Source: Candidatus Latescibacterota bacterium (lineage in GTDB: Bacteria; Krumholzibacteriota; Krumholzibacteriia; WVZY01). From it: a stretch of 64,000 nucleotides of DNA. The notes beneath the pieces were generated by a model that was not told where the DNA came from, did no database searches, and saw nothing but the letters and a program-made list of their open reading frames with translations. Of this stretch, positions 1-7,763 are shown one piece after another. The stretch lies in the NCBI GenBank assembly GCA_011772205.1, contig WVZY01000006.1:25900-89899 (forward strand), written 5' to 3'. The stretch's first letter is position 1, and each line of letters starts with the position of its first letter. Made by a program: the position numbers and the translations under genes.

Positions 1-425
1 TTGGAGAAAGCATCGTAGAGGGCAACACAACCGCCTGTAATCGAAGCGGTCCTTGTTCCGCCATCCGCTTCGATGACGTCGCAATCGACAATCACGGTGA
101 TCTCCGGAAGCAGCTCGAGCTGCGTCGCCGCCCGGAGGCTTCTTCCGATGAGCCTCTGGATTTCATACGTTCGTCCTGCGCGCCCGCGAGCAGCCTCACG
201 CACGATCCGCACTTCAGCGCTCCTCGGGAGCATGCCGTACTCGGCGGTAATCCACCCGCCCCCCTTCCCGTATAGAAATTTGGGAATGCTGTCCTCGATT
301 GTCGCAGCGCATATCAACCGCGTATCACCGATTTCAATGAGCGCCGAACCTTCCGCATTTCGCAGATATCCGCGCTGGATGAGCACTGGTCTTATCGCAT
401 CATTCTTCCTGCCGCCTTTTCGCAT
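1..425 (-). CDS. rph: RNase PH, 3' end outside window
   Basis: Ribonuclease PH is a phosphate-dependent 3'-to-5' exoribonuclease that trims tRNA 3' ends. About 141 N-terminal residues are visible and the gene runs off the left edge. The start [14 protein letters not shown] is typical of the family, followed by [20 protein letters not shown] and then [11 protein letters not shown] and [17 protein letters not shown], the conserved core of bacterial RNase PH. I chose the ATG at 425 because AGAAGGGG lies 5-7 nt upstream; an in-frame ATG at 491 would add 22 residues and overlap murI. It is the last visible gene of the smpB-amidase-gerM-murI-rph series on the minus strand. Confidence 0.95.
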   Translation of the reverse strand, partial: MRKGGRKNDAIRPVLIQRGYLRNAEGSALIEIGDTRLICAATIEDSIPKFLYGKGGGWITAEYGMLPRSAEVRIVREAARGRAGRTYEIQRLIGRSLRAATQLELLPEITVIVDCDVIEADGGTRTASITGGCVALYDAFS

Positions 426-483
426 GAATTCCCCTTCTTTTTGCTCGACTCCGGACGCAGTGGCCCTGCCAATTGTAGGTTGC

Positions 484-1278
484 TCAACCATTTCGCAGAT
501 GAATGACTGGAATCTCGCGTCCCAGAAACCGCTCCCCGACTTGCTTGAAGGTGGGAGAAATGTCGCTGAGGTAAACGGAGAAATTTCCTTCTTCTTCCTC
601 TCTGTGCAGTTGCTTCTCGCTCAGCACCTCGGCGACTCTCTTCGCCGTTTCCACGGCCGAGTCCACAAGCGTTACATCATTTCCCATTACCCGGCCGATT
701 ACACCGTGAAGGAGGGGGTAATGCGTGCAGCCCAGAACCAGCGTATCGATCCCCTCCTGCCGATATTCGCTCAGATAACGCGTCGCGACAAGCCCGGCCA
801 CTTCCCCATCCACCCACCCCTCTTCGGCAAGCGGCACGAACAGCGGGCATGCCCGTGCAAAAACCTCGACATCGGGGGCGAGCTGCTTGATTCCATTCTG
901 GTAGGCACCCGACCGAATGGTCCCCAATGTTCCTATCACACCGACGCGGGCTTTTTTCGTTGCGGTCACTGCGGCCCGTATCCCCGGCTCTATGACGCCA
1001 ACAACAGGGATGGTCATCTCTTTCTCGAGCGCGGGGAGCGCTTCTGCGGATGCAGTATTGCATGCAACCACGACGAGCTTCACTCCCTTTTGCATCAGAA
1101 AGTATATGGCCTCCCTCGAAAATTTGAGGACCGTCTCGGCGCTCTTGTTTCCATACGGTACGCGTGCTGTATCGCCAAAATAGACGAACGACTCGCCCGG
1201 AAGCAGACGGAGCAGCTCTTTCATTACCGTAAGCCCCCCGATCCCGGAATCAAAAACACCGATGGCACCGTCTTTCAT
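484..1278 (-). CDS. murI: Glutamate racemase MurI
   Basis: Interconverts L- and D-glutamate in the cytoplasm, supplying D-Glu for peptidoglycan. The protein has 264 residues, the normal family length. The motifs [21 protein letters not shown] and GCTHYPLL are all present; counted from the ATG at 1278 the two catalytic cysteines fall at C73 and C184, the expected spacing. GGAG lies 7 nt before this ATG; a TTG immediately upstream (1281) is less likely. It lies downstream of a cell-wall amidase and a GerMN protein and upstream of rph, on one strand, so the cluster mixes wall metabolism with RNA processing. Confidence 0.96.
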   Translation of the reverse strand: MKDGAIGVFDSGIGGLTVMKELLRLLPGESFVYFGDTARVPYGNKSAETVLKFSREAIYFLMQKGVKLVVVACNTASAEALPALEKEMTIPVVGVIEPGIRAAVTATKKARVGVIGTLGTIRSGAYQNGIKQLAPDVEVFARACPLFVPLAEEGWVDGEVAGLVATRYLSEYRQEGIDTLVLGCTHYPLLHGVIGRVMGNDVTLVDSAVETAKRVAEVLSEKQLHREEEEGNFSVYLSDISPTFKQVGERFLGREIPVIHLRNG

Positions 1279-1323
1279 CAAAAGACTCCGTTCCGGCTTT
1301 TATCTTTCAGGCTTTTTGGCTTC

Positions 1324-1929
1324 CTAGCGCCAATCGCGGACGAGGAAAGGGTGATTGGCGTCGATGTGTCCCCCGATCGTCCCCACCTGAAGCCCCTCGA
1401 TGAGTATCTGGACTGCTCGAACCTCGGCAGCGTTCTCCGATATTGTTCGCACGATCGCGGCGATCGTATAGTACTCCGCGGAGCTTCCCCCGGGATGTCC
1501 CGCCACGAGTTCGCTCGAAAAATCCAAATAAGCGGTCGCCGTTTCTGAATCGTAAAAGGCATTCAATAGCCGCGTTCCCTCGGGGATCGCGCTCACACCG
1601 GAACGCTCCGGTCCCGAAAGCAGCGATCTGACGATCTGCGCCAGCTGCTCGCTGAAATCCGTTCCGATCGCGACTTCGCGCGTCTCGCTGACCAAGCCTT
1701 CATTTTCGTCATCTGCAAAGAAAAGCGTAACGGCGCGGCTCCCCTCCGGAACGACCGAAACGCCTGCATGCGGCGGGCGTGCCGGCTCGCCCGCGTCTCT
1801 TCTCGCTAGAATAAAATAAATGGCCGCAATAACAACGACTCCGAGAATCGCTATGAAGGCGAAGTGCCTCGCCCCGAGGGATCCGCCGGACGCGGCCTTT
1901 TCATCTTGCGAAAGATCCGTGTCTTCCAT
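1324..1929 (-). CDS. GerMN-domain membrane-anchored protein
   Basis: About 201 residues. A single N-terminal membrane segment (FAFIAILGVVVIAAIYFILA) is followed by one GerMN domain, recognisable from VTLFFADDENEGLV, LLSGPE, IPEGTRLL, AYLDFSSEL and VQILIEG. GerMN domains were first described in the spore germination protein GerM but occur widely in non-sporulating bacteria, often beside N-acetylmuramoyl-L-alanine amidases, as here; a peptidoglycan-linked role is inferred. It overlaps the end of the amidase gene by about 29 nt, which suggests translational coupling. A GTG at 1941 is an alternative start; neither start has a clean ribosome binding site. Confidence 0.85.
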   Translation of the reverse strand: MEDTDLSQDEKAASGGSLGARHFAFIAILGVVVIAAIYFILARRDAGEPARPPHAGVSVVPEGSRAVTLFFADDENEGLVSETREVAIGTDFSEQLAQIVRSLLSGPERSGVSAIPEGTRLLNAFYDSETATAYLDFSSELVAGHPGGSSAEYYTIAAIVRTISENAAEVRAVQILIEGLQVGTIGGHIDANHPFLVRDWR

Positions 1930-3478
1930 ATCCACCCGCACCGCCTATGCTTGCCTGATAACGCTCCCGAAACTGTCTTATCGCATTTACGATTCCGTCC
2001 GCGATCCTTCTCTGGAAATCCTTGTCGACCAGGAGCTTTTCCTCGACAGGATTCGAGAGAAACCCTGTTTCGATGAGAACAGCGGGCATCCGGGCGCCTT
2101 GAAGGATGGTAAAGTTCGCCTGCTTAACGCCCCGGTTGCGTATTTCGAGGCGTTCGCTCATTTCCTTTTGAATGAGCTCGGCGAAATAACTGCTCTCGTG
2201 GATGTACTCGTTCTGGACCAAATCCCACAAGATGAAATCAATGTCGCTATTGTTCGTCGATTCCCTCGCTCCCCTTGCAATGTTATCCGCGGCGTTCTCC
2301 ACCCTCGCAACCTCTCTGTCCCATTCCGTCCTCGCCGGTGAGAGGAAGTACGCCTCGAATCCGCCCGTCGACCTGCTGAACCAGCTGTTGCAATGCAAGC
2401 TGATGAAGAGATCGGCACCGGCCTCATTGGCTATTTCCGTTCTCTTCGTCAAGGAAAGGAGCATATCGTCATCCCTCGTGAGCACCACTTCGAGACCGAG
2501 TTGATTTTCGATGCGTTCCTTTAGCTTCTCGGCGAGCGCGAGATTCACGTCCTTCTCGAGGATGCCGGTGATCCCCGCTTTTCCATAGTCCTTTCCCCCG
2601 TGGCCCGGATCGATGGCAATCGTTTCGATTTTCAATTGTTTTTTTTCGGCGGGGGCTTCACCCAAGATCTCCACGGGCTTTTTGTCGGCAAACTCCGGTT
2701 CAGGAATCTCGGGGAGGGTTCCCCTTTCCAGGACCACCTGGATTTCCGGCGGTTGATCGCTGCGCTCGACGCGAACGCGAGAGGAGATCTTCTTTATGTC
2801 GAAATAGATATACGCATCGCGCTCGGTCTGCTCCGCTCGAACGCCATTGAACAATCCATGAGTTTCCCGAACGGAAAAACGTCTTGTGTCGAGTCTCCCC
2901 TTATAGATCTTGAGCCTGACAAGGCCTGGAGTTCCTGTATCCGCTACGCAGAGAAGCGGTTCTTTTAGCTTGATCGTAGCAGTGGACCGGTTGGCAGTCG
3001 CCGCGAAATCGAGTGATTCCACGTTATATCCGACACCCTCGACCTTCAGTGTTAGCGAGGCTCTGTCCCACACCATCACACGGGGAGTATAGTGGGATGC
3101 AACCTCCAGGATGAACTCCATCGGAATCATCACAAAGCCGCGCTCGTAACGAATCGGCGCTCTCAGCATGATGGGCTCACCATCCGCGACCACCACCCGT
3201 GTATCGACGCTGAGCGTAAAGCGCGTTTTCTCGATACCGAGAACGACTTTCCGGCTCGTGGCGTTCCAGAACTGGGTCGCCTTGAAGATTCTGGCAACGT
3301 CGTTAGCGCGGAGATACAACGCCTCACTGTCTTCTTCGAGCTTCCAAACGGGGACCTCTTCAGGACTCCGCCCATCATCATATAGCACAGTTACAAGGCG
3401 CTCGTCGCCAGCGGCCGGTTGGGCGGCGATGGCGAAAAATAGCAATATTATGATTGGCCCCAGTAGGTAACGCCTCAC
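1901..3478 (-). CDS. N-acetylmuramoyl-L-alanine amidase (Amidase_3) with N-terminal wall-binding region
   Basis: Zinc amidase that cuts the bond between MurNAc and the stem peptide in the periplasm. Counted from the GTG at 3478 (525 residues), a signal peptide (VRRYLLGPIIILLFFAIAA) is followed by a copper-amine-oxidase-N-like/AMIN-like region (about 30-250), a charged linker, and the Amidase_3 domain (about 285-500). Zinc ligands are visible as H293 in DPGHGG, E308 in LEKDVNLA and H362 in SLHCNS; the catalytic Glu is in VLIETGFLSN. Longer readings up to 3628 add 50 residues without signal-peptide character. The gene is between smpB and gerM. Confidence 0.9.
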   Translation of the reverse strand: MRRYLLGPIIILLFFAIAAQPAAGDERLVTVLYDDGRSPEEVPVWKLEEDSEALYLRANDVARIFKATQFWNATSRKVVLGIEKTRFTLSVDTRVVVADGEPIMLRAPIRYERGFVMIPMEFILEVASHYTPRVMVWDRASLTLKVEGVGYNVESLDFAATANRSTATIKLKEPLLCVADTGTPGLVRLKIYKGRLDTRRFSVRETHGLFNGVRAEQTERDAYIYFDIKKISSRVRVERSDQPPEIQVVLERGTLPEIPEPEFADKKPVEILGEAPAEKKQLKIETIAIDPGHGGKDYGKAGITGILEKDVNLALAEKLKERIENQLGLEVVLTRDDDMLLSLTKRTEIANEAGADLFISLHCNSWFSRSTGGFEAYFLSPARTEWDREVARVENAADNIARGARESTNNSDIDFILWDLVQNEYIHESSYFAELIQKEMSERLEIRNRGVKQANFTILQGARMPAVLIETGFLSNPVEEKLLVDKDFQRRIADGIVNAIRQFRERYQASIGGAGGYGRHGSFAR

Positions 3479-3667
3479 GTCCGTTTCCCTGCTCTTATGA
3501 CAACATCGAGATAGGGCATCGAGCAGCCCCAACGCTTCAATATAAATGAACCAACACTGATTTTCGACCGCAATCTTTTTGGCATTCCGTCGCTTTGCGG
3601 GCTCGTTTGGAGCAATCTCGAGTGACAATCACCTGCATAGCCCTTCCGGCGGGTGGCAAGAACGCTT

Positions 3668-4117
3668 TCAATATTTTTCCTTCATGGCCCTTCGCAAATC
3701 TCGGTCCGCGTCCCGCTCCGCGATCGCCCGTCGCTTGTCGTATTCCTTTTTCCCTTTGGCAAGGGCAAGCTCCACCTTTGCTATCCCCCTGTCGTTGAAA
3801 TAGATCTTCAATGGGATCAGCGTGAGCCCCTTTTCCTGCACTTTTCCAATCAGCCTCTTTATTTCCTTTTTTTTGACGAGCAGCTTTCGATCGCGTCTTG
3901 GATCGAGATCCATGTGGGAGGTATGAGAATATGCGCTGATATGAAGTCCGTGGAGTATCAGCTCTCCGTCCCGGACCGAGGCATAGGAATCCCTTAGATT
4001 CGCCTTGCCTTCCCGAAGAGACTTCACCTCGGTGCCCATGAGTGCGATGCCCGCCTCGAAGCTCTCGACGATCTTATATTCGTGGCGGGCTTTTCGATTC
4101 GTAACGATGGTTTTCAT
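3668..4117 (-). CDS. smpB: SsrA-binding protein SmpB
   Basis: SmpB binds tmRNA and brings it to stalled ribosomes for trans-translation. From the ATG at 4117 the protein has 149 residues, the usual family length. It begins MKTIVTNRKARHEYKI and contains FEAGIALMGTEVKSLREGKA, RDRKLLVKKKEI and the basic C-terminal tail KGKKEYDKRRAIAERD, all family hallmarks. Upstream extension to 4279 has no family similarity. No tmRNA gene was recognised next to it. A possible promoter (TTCACT, 17 nt, TATAAG; 4307-4335 minus) would give a leader of about 180 nt. Confidence 0.96.
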   Translation of the reverse strand: MKTIVTNRKARHEYKIVESFEAGIALMGTEVKSLREGKANLRDSYASVRDGELILHGLHISAYSHTSHMDLDPRRDRKLLVKKKEIKRLIGKVQEKGLTLIPLKIYFNDRGIAKVELALAKGKKEYDKRRAIAERDADRDLRRAMKEKY

Positions 4118-4522
4118 TTGGCGATCTTTCTCGTACTCCCAATGCGGCCGAAGGCCCGTGCTGCATATATTATTCCCTGAATTGTATGTACACCAGGCGC
4201 ATTCATCTGAGCCACTTTTGCGATCGACCCCGCGATTATCCCCGCTCCCCCCCCTGAGTTGCAAGCGACAACTTCGCAATCAGTTATGATATAACACGTG
4301 ATGTCACTTATACCAGATGGCCCCGAAGCAGTGAATCTTTTGCCCCAATGGAAGATTGCATAACATGCTGATAATAAAAGAATAATCGGAAAATGGCACC
4401 GATCGGAACTCAATATTACGAAAAAGATCGAAGGCCTATTTATCGCCATAAAGAAATAGTAACTTCTTAATTTTCAACAAATAAGACGGCTTTTGGCCTC
4501 CTGATTCGATCAATAATTGCCG
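4118..4522. other. Intergenic stretch without a recognised gene
   Basis: About 400 nt between smpB and the tRNA-Leu promoter. A 111-codon open frame on the minus strand (4114-4449) has no recognisable family, overlaps the smpB start and has no clear ribosome binding site, so I do not call it. An uninterrupted C8 run (G8 on the minus strand) at about 4247-4254 is a likely source of sequence error. Apart from the weak smpB promoter candidate, nothing further is seen. Confidence 0.5.
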
Positions 4523-4551
4523 TTGACTTGGTGGCTCGGATTTTCTAGACT
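4523..4551 (+). promoter_or_regulatory. Sigma70-type promoter for tRNA-Leu
   Basis: TTGACT and TAGACT separated by exactly 17 nt. Transcription would start near 4558 and reach the tRNA about 80 nt later, with the terminator at 4750-4787 ending the transcript. Confidence 0.5.
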
Positions 4552-4640
4552 CAGCCGTGGAAGTTGACCAAGAGTTTTATCTTTGGCTTTGGCTCTGGTG
4601 GACTTCCTTACTGCCAACCTTTCGTCTTTCAAATTAATGA

Positions 4641-4727
4641 GCCGAAGTGGTGGAACTGGTAGACGCGCTGCGTTCAGGGCGCAGTGAGGGAAACCTCGTG
4701 GGGGTTCGAATCCCCCCTTCGGCACCA
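4641..4727 (+). tRNA. tRNA-Leu (anticodon CAG)
   Basis: Complete class II tRNA, 87 nt including an encoded CCA end. The acceptor arms GCCGAAG and CTTCGGC pair perfectly. The anticodon arm is CTGCG-TTCAGGG-CGCAG, giving anticodon CAG, which reads CUG. A variable arm with GAAA loop and the T arm GGGGGTTCGAATCCCCC follow. It is the only tRNA recognised in the window and stands alone, followed by a strong terminator. Confidence 0.97.
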
Positions 4728-4749
4728 TTAATGTGAAAGGGTTAGGGTG

Positions 4750-4787
4750 AACCCTTCGGCGGTCGATGATCGCCGGAGGGTTTTTTT
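4750..4787 (+). terminator. Rho-independent terminator after tRNA-Leu
   Basis: A 12-bp stem (AACCCTTCGGCG with CGCCGGAGGGTT, one G-T pair), 9-nt loop and seven T residues, starting 23 nt after the tRNA CCA end. Confidence 0.9.
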
Positions 4788-5136
4788 GAATAGGGCGATC
4801 GATTTGCGACAGAACGTCGCCCGCGATTTGAAAGGAGATGAACTTACCGAGTTTTGCGCCGGTTGTCACGAAACCGCCACTATGCACACGCACCCTATTG
4901 GATCATAGCATAGGGATCCTCGTACGGGAGCACCGCTGGACTGCATGAGCTGCCATGAGGCGCATTCCTCCAAGTACGAATATATTCCGACATTCGACCG
5001 CACCAGAGATCTCTGCCTGCAATGCCATGCCAGCGATACAATGAAAGCCCACCAGCCGGCCTGTGTTTCGTTCTTCTATTGGTTGTCATGCCAAGTAAAT
5101 CGGTCCGCTCTCTCGGGCCGATTTAGCAGCCGGTAG
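4786..5136 (+). pseudogene. Multiheme cytochrome c remnant (doubled CXXCH) with in-frame TAG
   Basis: One reading frame carries three haem-binding motifs, CAGCH (4855-4869), CMSCH (4942-4956) and CLQCH (near 5017-5031), with the spacing of the doubled-CXXCH domain: CAGCH-ETATMHTHPIG, then DPRTGAPLDCMSCHEAHSS, then DLCLQCH. The frame is unbroken apart from a TAG at 4906-4908. No start codon with a ribosome binding site precedes it; the frame begins in the T tract of the tRNA terminator. Similarity to cytochromes ends near 5060, after which the frame continues as unrelated sequence. It is most likely a truncated, decayed gene fragment left near the tRNA. Confidence 0.7.
5097..5124. terminator. 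Hairpin after cytochrome remnant
   Basis: A 10-bp stem (AAATCGGTCC with GGGCCGATTT, one T-G pair) with an 8-nt loop. No T tract follows, so termination is only possible. It ends 19 nt before the TRAP operon promoter and may insulate it. Confidence 0.4.
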
Positions 5137-5142
5137 ATTTTC

Positions 5143-5171
5143 TTGACGGAATTTCAGCGACCTTCTACCTT
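5143..5171 (+). promoter_or_regulatory. Sigma70-type promoter of TRAP operon
   Basis: TTGACG and TACCTT separated by 17 nt, with a leader of about 30 nt to the GTG start at 5208. Confidence 0.6.
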
Positions 5172-5207
5172 TAAGCAACTTTTTGTTGGATCAACCAGAG
5201 AACTGCT

Positions 5208-6107
5208 GTGCGTAATCAACGGAGTCAATTCCATAGCCCTGCAAGAGCATCGTTCATCCTGGCTTTGTGTCTCGCCGCGCTCTTCGCCGGAGGTTGCTCG
5301 ACCTCCCGCTTCGCCGCGGGTGCTATGGTCCCCATCCTCGAAAATGCCCGGGACGCCGCTCTCGAGTCCAAAGATGTTCCGACGTTCAGGGCGGCGGCCC
5401 CCTCCAATATTTTTCTCATAGAAGGTCTCATCCGGACGGATCCCGACAACCGGCGCCTCCGCCTCTCCGCTTCGATGCTCTATTTCAGCTACGGATTTGC
5501 CTTCATTGAAGAAGAAGACGAAGCATACGCTTCGTATCTATACTTGCAAGGCTTGTCGCACGGTAAAGCCGCGCTGTTTCGAAATAAAAAAGTCCGAGAG
5601 ATGTGGGATGGCAATGTCCGGACCTTCAGTGATATGGCGACATTTCTCAATGAGAAAGATCTTCCGGCGCTCGTTTGGACGGCGGCGAACTGGTCCCAGT
5701 TCGTGAGCCTTCATCTTGACTCAACAGAGGTCCTCCTCGATATTCCCAGGGTGACGGTGCTGCTCGAGCGCGCAGTGGAGCTGGACGGTGCCTATTTCGA
5801 GGGTCTTCCCCACATCATTTTGGGTAGCCTCCATGCATTCCGGCCGCCCCTTATGGGTGGCAGCCCGGAAAAATCCAAAGAGAACTTCGATAGCGCCTTC
5901 GAGATCTCGGAGCGGAAGTTCTTGCTGACGAATTATTTTTTCGCCAGGCACTACTGCTACAGAATACAAGATGCCGATATGTTCAAGGAGATGCTCGAGG
6001 AGATTCTCTTGCAGCCGCTGTCGATCCTGCCTCGTTACCGTCTTCTCAACGAAATAGCCAAGCGAAAAGGAAAGATCCTTTTGGGAGAAGTGGATGAACT
6101 CTTTTAA
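5208..6107 (+). CDS. TRAP transporter T-component lipoprotein (TatT family)
   Basis: 299 residues with a lipoprotein signal (FILALCLAALFAGGC, lipidated Cys at residue 30) and an all-helical body with TPR-like content. The order T component, DctP-like binding protein, DctQ, DctM matches the TPR-protein-associated TRAP transporters described in Treponema pallidum (Tp0956-Tp0958), where TatT trimers bind the substrate-binding protein TatP. The features ARDAALESKDVPTFRAAAPS, IRTDPDNRRLRLSASMLYFS and LPHIILGSLHAFRPPLMGG are typical of this family. The start is GTG with a weak AGAG site. It overlaps the next gene by 14 nt, so the pair is probably translationally coupled. The substrate is unknown; hydrophobic organic acids have been proposed for the family. 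Confidence 0.88.
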   Translation: MRNQRSQFHSPARASFILALCLAALFAGGCSTSRFAAGAMVPILENARDAALESKDVPTFRAAAPSNIFLIEGLIRTDPDNRRLRLSASMLYFSYGFAFIEEEDEAYASYLYLQGLSHGKAALFRNKKVREMWDGNVRTFSDMATFLNEKDLPALVWTAANWSQFVSLHLDSTEVLLDIPRVTVLLERAVELDGAYFEGLPHIILGSLHAFRPPLMGGSPEKSKENFDSAFEISERKFLLTNYFFARHYCYRIQDADMFKEMLEEILLQPLSILPRYRLLNEIAKRKGKILLGEVDELF

Positions 6108-7161
6108 CAGTTCGCAACGTTTTCGAATCGGATTGAGGTCCGCGCTGGCGCAGGCTGCCGCCTGCATCTGCGCTTTCCTGTTGATTCATTCTGCCGATAC
6201 GGCAACGGCTAAAAGACCCAAACCGAAGGTCCAGATCAAATTCGCCACACTTGCCCCCGAAGGAAGCACGTGGATGAAAACGATGCGTTCTCTGGACGAT
6301 GAGCTGAGGGAAAAAACAAAGAACCGGCTTGGATTCAAGTTCTACACAGGAGGCGTCCAAGGAGATGAAAAAGATGTGCTGAGAAAAATGAGAAACGGCC
6401 AATTACATGCCGGAGGTTTTACCGGCTTCGGTTTGGGCGCCATCGTTCCCGGCGTACGCGTTCTCGAACTTCCATTTCTGTTCGAAGCACAAGATGAAGT
6501 CGAGTTCGTGAGATCCCGCATGGACTCGTTGTTCAACTCACTTTTCGAAGAAAAAGGTTTCCTTTTTCTCGGATGGGCCGACGTCGGTTTCATCTACATG
6601 TTTTCCAATTCGCCAGTGCAGTCGCCGGAGGATCTCAAGCGGGCCAAGATGTGGATCTGGTCGGGAGATCCACTCGCGGAACTTTTTTTCAAAGCATTTC
6701 AAATATCACCCATCCCTTTATCGGCACCCGATGTGCTTACCTCTCTCCAGACGGGAATCGTGAATGCGGTGTATTCCTCCCCCCTGGCTTGCGTCGCCCT
6801 TCAGTGGTTTACCAGGGTAAAGTTCATGAGCGATGTTCCGATTACCCACGCCCTCGGCGCCGTGCTCGTCACAAAACAGGCACTCAAAAAAGTGAGCGAC
6901 GAGGATATACAGGTGCTCCGAGAAATCTTCGGACGCTACCTGCATTCGTTAAACGAGAAGACACGAGTGCAAAACGATGAAGCCGTCGAATCGATGAAGA
7001 AAGAAGGCATCGAAATCGTGGCCGTCGAGGAACAAGCTAGGCGCAGTTTCTTCTCCACCGGAAAGGGCGCCTGGGATGACGGTGTCGGCAAGCTCTATTC
7101 GCAGGAGCTCCTCGACCAGGTAACGGAAATCGTCCGGCACTACCGCAACACTTCTAAATAA
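6094..7161 (+). CDS. dctP: TRAP transporter substrate-binding protein, DctP family
   Basis: 355 residues. A long basic N-terminus and signal sequence (ALAQAAACICAFLLIHSADT) are followed by a DctP domain: IKFATLAPEGSTW, FYTGGVQGDEKDVLRKMRNG, LGAIVPGVRVLELPFLF, AKMWIWSGDPLAELFFKAF and LQTGIVNAVYSSPLACVAL. It is the extracytoplasmic solute receptor of the TRAP system, corresponding to TatP of the TPR-associated subtype. The conserved Arg that usually binds substrate carboxylates in TRAP receptors is not obvious (the usual 'vR' motif is replaced by AKMWIWSGD), so the ligand may not be a simple carboxylate; this is inference. Confidence 0.93.
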   Translation: MNSFNSSQRFRIGLRSALAQAAACICAFLLIHSADTATAKRPKPKVQIKFATLAPEGSTWMKTMRSLDDELREKTKNRLGFKFYTGGVQGDEKDVLRKMRNGQLHAGGFTGFGLGAIVPGVRVLELPFLFEAQDEVEFVRSRMDSLFNSLFEEKGFLFLGWADVGFIYMFSNSPVQSPEDLKRAKMWIWSGDPLAELFFKAFQISPIPLSAPDVLTSLQTGIVNAVYSSPLACVALQWFTRVKFMSDVPITHALGAVLVTKQALKKVSDEDIQVLREIFGRYLHSLNEKTRVQNDEAVESMKKEGIEIVAVEEQARRSFFSTGKGAWDDGVGKLYSQELLDQVTEIVRHYRNTSK

Positions 7162-7181
7162 TTCCTCGAGAGGCGCGCACC

Positions 7182-7763
7182 GTGGACCGCCCCACCATAC
7201 TGTATGTCTTGATCATATTCGGAATCGTCATCCTGTCGGCGCTTCGAGCGTGGCTCGAAAAACGGGGCCGCCTCACGCGGTTTTTCGAATCGCTCGGGCG
7301 GTGCGAAGTCGGCGCTCTCGCGCTGCTCGTCGGCGGGCTCGTTTTTTTTGGATGTCTTCAGATTCTGCTCCGAAACGTCTTTCATCGCGGGATCTTCTGG
7401 GCGGAACCGCTCATGAGGCATATCGTGCTGTGGCTCGGCTGCCTGGGAGGTGCATACGCCACCTCGCGCATTCGCCATATCAACATCGATATTTTCAGCC
7501 GGTTCTTATCTGGACGCCCTCGGATCCTGCGTGATAGCGCAATTCACTTCGCGACGGCCGCTGCGGCGATATTTCTCGGCTTCGCTGCTTTGAAACTCAT
7601 ACTGGACGAGAAGGCGTACGGGGAAAAGGCATTTCTCGGAATCGACACATGGGTGCTGCAGTCGGTGCTGCCCTTTGCCTTTTTCCTCATCGCGTACCGC
7701 AGCCTTCTCAATATTTTGCTGAAAAGAAAAGATACGGCCTTCAAACGGCACGAAAACTCATGA
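7182..7763 (+). CDS. dctQ: TRAP transporter small permease, DctQ family
   Basis: 193 residues with four predicted membrane helices: an N-terminal helix (LYVLIIFGIVILSALRAWL), then ALALLVGGLVFFGCLQILLRN, MRHIVLWLGCLGGAYATSR and a C-terminal pair around FATAAAAIFLGFAALKLIL and SVLPFAFFLIAYRSLLNIL. The stretch GGAYATSRIRHINIDIFSR is the conserved DctQ loop. The start is GTG with GAGAGG upstream. The stop overlaps the DctM start in an ATGA arrangement. Confidence 0.92.
   Translation: MDRPTILYVLIIFGIVILSALRAWLEKRGRLTRFFESLGRCEVGALALLVGGLVFFGCLQILLRNVFHRGIFWAEPLMRHIVLWLGCLGGAYATSRIRHINIDIFSRFLSGRPRILRDSAIHFATAAAAIFLGFAALKLILDEKAYGEKAFLGIDTWVLQSVLPFAFFLIAYRSLLNILLKRKDTAFKRHENS

Noticed and set aside
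73..1548. A 491-codon open frame on the plus strand
   Set aside because: It lies antisense to rph, murI and the GerMN gene, all of which have clear family motifs; the plus-strand product has no recognisable motif.
4118..4300. Possible tmRNA gene next to smpB
   Set aside because: No tag-peptide frame, no tRNA-Ala-like 3' domain with CCA and no conserved 5' end were found on either strand.
4114..4449. A 111-codon frame upstream of smpB on the minus strand
   Set aside because: No family, no clear ribosome binding site, and it overlaps the smpB start; its Gly-rich part comes from a homopolymer run.
7649..7759. Longer N-terminus for DctM
   Set aside because: It lies inside dctQ in another frame; the ATGA overlap at 7760 and the first membrane helix fit the shorter start.
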